A model generated the notes under the pieces. The model did not search any database and had not been told where the DNA came from. It was given only the letters and a program-made list of their open reading frames with translations. DNA of 11,461 nt, from contig MU602779.1 of assembly GCA_025201865.1 (NCBI GenBank), positions 33,126 to 44,586 of the forward strand. Direction: 5' to 3'. The stretch comes from Ramicandelaber brevisporus. Its lineage: Eukaryota; Kickxellomycota; Ramicandelaberales; Ramicandelaberaceae. Below are positions 8,517 to 11,461 of the stretch, piece after piece. The translations under genes and the position numbers were made by a program. The stretch's first letter is position 1. The number at the start of each line of letters is the position of its first letter.

Positions 8517-8869
8517 ATTATTGAGTCGCGATACAAGTCCATGCTGAGGCTATAAAAGAAAGAAAGCTCGCTTTATTCCTTCTCCTGTCATGGACTTCGC
8601 TTGCTACCTTATGTAACTGCAACTGCAACTGCAACTGCAGCGTGCTCATACAGAAAGCCGGATGGTACAGCCCTAAGGGGATTCTGGCAGCACGGCATCC
8701 TGGCTCTCTCGATCGCTAGATGGCAGTAGCCAAGCGCGCTGACAGGCACATTTATGAGATCGAATCAAAGAGTTGAGAGTAAATGGATGTTAAATGAGTG
8801 TTTACTTTTATCTTGGCTCAATTGTGCATTACTGTCGTTGACGAGTGAACATGTTATTGCTGTTTTTGG
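8517..8869 (+). repeat. Left inverted-repeat arm
   Basis: This 353-base arm is the reverse complement of 11044-11416. The outer part (8517-8656) matches with about eleven differences, and the inner part (8719-8869) with about five differences and a 2-base gap. The middle (8657-8718) is unrelated to the other arm. It includes a TATAAAAG sequence at 8551 and an AACTGC repeat (about 8615-8639). Its inner end touches the stop codon of the enclosed gene. Confidence 0.95.
8551..8558 (+). promoter_or_regulatory. TATA-box-like sequence in left arm, facing inward
   Basis: TATAAAAG occurs 34 bases inside the outer end of the left arm, and a matching TATA sequence lies at the mirror position in the right arm. 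In this arm it would direct transcription antisense to the enclosed gene. Activity is inferred only. Confidence 0.3.
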
Positions 8870-10864
8870 TTAATAGATATCATCGGCATCGCTGTAGTCA
8901 CTCAGCACTAATTCGTCGCCATCATCACCACCGACATTATAACCGCTATTATATTCACTCGTCGAGCTAGTTGGCTGGTCACTTTTGTTAGCGAATGAGT
9001 CCAATCGAGTAATGAGAAACCCTGAGGTGTGTGATTTTCCGTAAAGTAATCGCAACACAAGAGCAGGAACTAGTAAGGTTTCTTCGCCTCTGTGTACTTT
9101 GCGCTGATAATTAGTTCTAGTCTTTTTAGTGGAACAACAATAGCCACAGTTAGAAGTAACACACAGCCAGCCTTGCACAATATCCCGATGGTGCCATTTA
9201 TATGGTTCGCGAATAGCCAGTACGAGATGTGAGTTGCTGGTGTGCTGGTTAATACTGGGATCGGCACTTGCAGTCACTCCATTATCTGGAAGTATCGCAT
9301 AATCAATCGATTTCTCATCAAATTCATGCTTCTGTTGTAAATGAGTTAGCAGACATTCCGGTACCAACCTACATGAATAGCACAGGAACACTCCAGTCGT
9401 AGTATGATAGCCACATCTAGTACCACTTACGTAAAAATCATTCATATTTAAATAACGATTGGTACGCTGTCTCCTCTTGCTAATTGGCTGTTGTTGCTGA
9501 TCATCGCTGTCTTCATCGCTGGCACGTTTCTGTTTTAATGATTTACCATGAAAGTTTCGAATATGCTTACGAATAGCATCAATTGCTTTACACGTTGTTT
9601 CACAATCTGAAACCGGACATGGCCATTGATCATCTGAAGACTGACGGCTAAGAGTAAAATTGATACCATGTACAGTAGTCACGACTTCAAGTTTGTGTTC
9701 GCGTCGATGTTCGCCCAGTCGAGTAATTGATTTGAAAAACTGCCTACAGATATGATATTCACAAATATATTGTCGTCTTTGACAGGATGTTTCTCTTGTC
9801 ACATTCCGGCTGACATCATCTTCATTTCCATCTTGAGAGTTCAATCCATTGTGACTTGCCGTGATAGTGTCGGTTGCCTGGCCAATACGAATAATAAGAA
9901 GGCATGAGGTTTTTATTTTTGATGAGCTAAGTCGAAGTACAAGTGCTGGAACTGTCGTTATTTGTTCTCCTCGATGAATCTTTCCTTTGTGATCACTCTT
10001 ATGATCAACTGTGCAGCCACTATACCCACAGTCGGATGTAATACACAGCCAACCTTGAACTATATATTTATGGTACTGGCAATGTGGCTGCTTAATTGCT
10101 GATGAGAGATATGAGTTGCTGGTGTGCTGATTAATATTGGGATCTGCGCTTGCATTTACTGTACTGTCTGGCAGAGCAGAGCTACTGATCGACTTCTCAT
10201 CATATCCATGTTTCTGTTGTAAATGAGTGAACAGACACTCCGGAACCAATCTACAACTATGACAAATGAACACTCCAATAGTAGTATGATAGCCACAGCG
10301 AACTCCATCCACATAAAAGTCATCCACATCAAGGAAATAAAGCTTGCGCTGAGCAATCTGACCTGGAGGTTGCGGTTGTTGTTGCTGTCTAATAGTGCTT
10401 TCATGATATGTTCGCACGTGCTTATGTACAGCATCAACTGTTTTGGATTTCATTTCGCAATTCCGAATTGGACATGGCCATCGATCATTTAATGACTGCC
10501 GAGTCAGAATGTAACTGTTTTCAAATATTTTGATGTCTGTCTGGAGTCTGTGCTCATGCTGATGCATTCTCAGATTGCTGGAAGAATTGACCTTACGACC
10601 GCATCCAGGATGTTCGCATCTAAATTTGTGCATGGTTTTGGGAATTATTGTGAACTGGTCAGAGTCTCCATCGTCATCGTCGTTCTCGAATTTGATGTCG
10701 CTGTCAGCCTCCGAGTCAGACTCGAACTTGGTGTCAATGTCTGAAGTGTGCTGCTCGAGTTTGATATCACCTGTCGAGAGACTCGGCTCGAGCTTGACTT
10801 GCACGTCGACTGCTGCTGCTGCTGTTGCTGTTGTTGGCTCTGTTTTGATCTTCACGGTCGACAT
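8870..10864 (-). CDS. Duplicated four-zinc-finger protein, OrsD-like
   Basis: This 664-residue protein has an acidic N-terminal part (1-78) with four SUMO-type psi-K-x-E motifs (K7, K24, K35, K58), two copies of a four-finger module (79-329 and 364-622), and an acidic tail ending at 664. In each module, fingers 1 and 2 are classical C2H2: C83/C88/H101/H105 and C131/C136/H149/H154; C368/C373/H386/H390 and C416/C421/H434/H439. Finger 3 is C-x2-C-x9-H-x4-H (C201/C204/H214/H219; C495/C498/H508/H513). Finger 4 is C274/C279/H292/H297. In the second copy it keeps C568, C573 and H591 but has Tyr586 in place of the first His. Fingers 3-4 resemble the Cys/His pattern of fungal OrsD-type domains (PF12013), whose role is poorly known. 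DNA binding in the nucleus is likely. A basic stretch, KRRQR (463-467), could be a nuclear signal. No transposase catalytic region is seen. The start is the first ATG of the frame. Confidence 0.85.
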   Translation of the reverse strand: MSTVKIKTEPTTATAAAAVDVQVKLEPSLSTGDIKLEQHTSDIDTKFESDSEADSDIKFENDDDDGDSDQFTIIPKTMHKFRCEHPGCGRKVNSSSNLRMHQHEHRLQTDIKIFENSYILTRQSLNDRWPCPIRNCEMKSKTVDAVHKHVRTYHESTIRQQQQPQPPGQIAQRKLYFLDVDDFYVDGVRCGYHTTIGVFICHSCRLVPECLFTHLQQKHGYDEKSISSSALPDSTVNASADPNINQHTSNSYLSSAIKQPHCQYHKYIVQGWLCITSDCGYSGCTVDHKSDHKGKIHRGEQITTVPALVLRLSSSKIKTSCLLIIRIGQATDTITASHNGLNSQDGNEDDVSRNVTRETSCQRRQYICEYHICRQFFKSITRLGEHRREHKLEVVTTVHGINFTLSRQSSDDQWPCPVSDCETTCKAIDAIRKHIRNFHGKSLKQKRASDEDSDDQQQQPISKRRQRTNRYLNMNDFYVSGTRCGYHTTTGVFLCYSCRLVPECLLTHLQQKHEFDEKSIDYAILPDNGVTASADPSINQHTSNSHLVLAIREPYKWHHRDIVQGWLCVTSNCGYCCSTKKTRTNYQRKVHRGEETLLVPALVLRLLYGKSHTSGFLITRLDSFANKSDQPTSSTSEYNSGYNVGGDDGDELVLSDYSDADDIY
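8999..9775 (-). repeat. Second copy of the zinc-finger module (residues 364-622)
   Basis: This segment is a direct tandem duplicate of 9878-10630. Similarity is plain at the DNA level, for example 9316-9450 against 10193-10325. The strongest stretch encodes the motif that includes CRLVPEC and HLQQKH in both copies. A low-complexity linker rich in Asp, Gln and Lys/Arg sits between its second and third fingers. Confidence 0.85.
9878..10630 (-). repeat. First copy of the zinc-finger module (residues 79-329)
   Basis: This is the upstream partner of the internal duplication, with all four Cys/His finger sets intact. A short Gln/Pro-rich linker separates fingers 2 and 3. Confidence 0.85.
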
Positions 10865-11043
10865 AGCTGGCTGGCTGGCTGGCTGGCTGGGTAGATCAAC
10901 TGTTCTGTTCTGTTGTTATTGTTATTGGTAGTTGGTCAATCTTCAGTCGAGTAGTTGAGAGCAGAGAGAGAAAACAAGTCACCTCCTTTCGTGACAGCAA
11001 ACAAAACAATGCAACGCGAATAAAATCGACAAATCGACTTCAT
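10865..11043 (-). promoter_or_regulatory. 5' leader or promoter of the zinc-finger gene, with (GCTG)6 repeat
   Basis: This 179-base stretch lies between the start codon and the right arm. It starts with a perfect (GCTG)6 tetranucleotide run (10866-10889), followed by GTT-rich and AG-rich DNA. It is unique sequence not found in the left arm. No TATA box is evident here. The nearest TATA-like sequence in the right direction is inside the right arm. Confidence 0.4.
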
Positions 11044-11416
11044 CCAAACAAACAGCAATAACATGTTCACTCGTCAACGACAGTAATGCACAATTGAGCC
11101 AAGATAAAACCAAGCACTCATTTAACATCCATTTACTCTCAACTCTTTGATTCGATCTCATAAATGTGCCTGTCAGCGCGCTCGGCCACTGCCATCGTTG
11201 TTGATTCTACCAGGTTTGCGCAGCTTTTTGGCACCATTCTTCTCGCAAACGATAGCAAAGGATGAGCTTACACGCTTTTTCTGTATGAGCACGCTGCAGT
11301 TGCAGTTGCGTTTGCAGTTACATAAGGTGGCAAACGAAGTCCATGACAGGAGAAGGAATAAAGCGAGCTTTCTTTCTTTATAGCTTCGACACGCACTTGT
11401 ATTGCGACTCAATAAT
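11044..11416 (-). repeat. Right inverted-repeat arm
   Basis: This 373-base arm is the reverse complement of 8517-8869, apart from its core (11197-11277), which has no counterpart in the left arm. Because it lies upstream of the minus-strand gene, it may supply the promoter. Outside its outer end only 45 bases of AT-rich flank are visible. Confidence 0.95.
11377..11382 (-). promoter_or_regulatory. TATA-box-like sequence in right arm, facing the zinc-finger gene
   Basis: The minus strand reads TATAAA here, at the mirror position of the left-arm TATA sequence. It points toward the gene starting at 10864, which would give a leader of roughly 480 bases. That leader contains short upstream ATGs such as the 8-codon frame beginning ATGGACTTCG, which is present in both arms. 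Confidence 0.35.
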
Positions 11417-11461
11417 AATAATTGTGGATTAAAAGCGTTAAAAAAGGGGTTAAAGAATATG

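Larger units (their letters stand above)
8517..11416. mobile_element. 2.9-kb inverted-repeat-bounded unit carrying a zinc-finger gene (putative transposable element)
   Basis: Two long inverted repeats (8517-8869 and 11044-11416) face each other around a 2174-base interior that is almost entirely one gene (8870-10864, minus strand) plus its 5' leader. The outer ends match from ATTATTGAGTCGC inward. On the outside only a possible TA duplication is visible if the termini are set at TTGAGTCGC, and this is weak because the flanks are AT-rich. The encoded protein shows zinc fingers but no recognisable DDE transposase, tyrosine recombinase, reverse transcriptase or helicase region. The unit could be a non-autonomous element, a new autonomous type, or a non-mobile inverted duplication. 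High similarity between the arms implies recent formation or ongoing sequence correction. Confidence 0.6.

Noticed and set aside
8610-8640. Short AACTGC repeats as a CRISPR-like array or centromere-type satellite
   Set aside because: There are only about four hexamer units with no spacers, in a eukaryotic setting. It is a small microsatellite within the arm.
11173-11412. 79-codon open frame on the minus strand inside the right arm, partly matching a frame in the left arm
   Set aside because: The frame is interrupted by a different core in each arm, the predicted peptides diverge completely there, and the arms differ by indels. It is better explained as repeat DNA than as an exon, though an upstream exon cannot be wholly excluded.
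8517-11416. LTR retrotransposon
   Set aside because: The long repeats are inverted, not direct, and no reverse transcriptase, integrase or protease motif is present.

Overview
This is eukaryotic nuclear DNA, most likely from an early-diverging (chytrid- or zygomycete-type) fungus. The grounds are a mitochondrial leucine-catabolism enzyme with a presequence, an ER dolichol-pathway glucosyltransferase, C2H2 and OrsD-like zinc fingers, and long Gln/Ser/Thr-rich proteins with CAG/CAA runs. Every supported gene reads as one open frame and no intron is needed. The fungal placement is an inference and the lineage is not fixed.

Layout: (1) bases 2-877 hold the 3' part of an unrecognised AT-rich gene that enters from the left edge. 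(2) 1030-3774 on the minus strand encodes a 914-residue Gln/Ser/Thr-rich protein with one membrane segment and a C-terminal EGF-like motif. (3) A 930-base divergent intergenic region (3775-4704) is full of simple repeats and strand-asymmetric purine tracts. (4) 4705-6525 encodes the beta subunit of mitochondrial 3-methylcrotonyl-CoA carboxylase. (5) 6638-8302 on the minus strand encodes ALG10, convergent with the carboxylase gene. (6) 8517-11416 is a 2.9-kb unit: a 664-residue zinc-finger protein on the minus strand, enclosed by two long, highly similar inverted repeats.

The two housekeeping genes belong to unrelated pathways (leucine breakdown and N-glycan precursor assembly), and nothing suggests they work together. 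The most notable item is the inverted-repeat unit. Its arms are about 353 and 373 bases, about 92% identical in the outer part and about 97% in the inner part. Each is interrupted by a sharply bounded, unrelated core. The left arm ends directly at the stop codon of the enclosed gene. That gene encodes a duplicated four-zinc-finger module, resembling fungal OrsD-type domains, preceded by a row of SUMO-attachment consensus motifs. No transposase-like region is visible, so this is either an undescribed kind of mobile element (possibly non-autonomous) or a gene trapped inside an inverted duplication. It begins 214 bases upstream of the ALG10 start codon.
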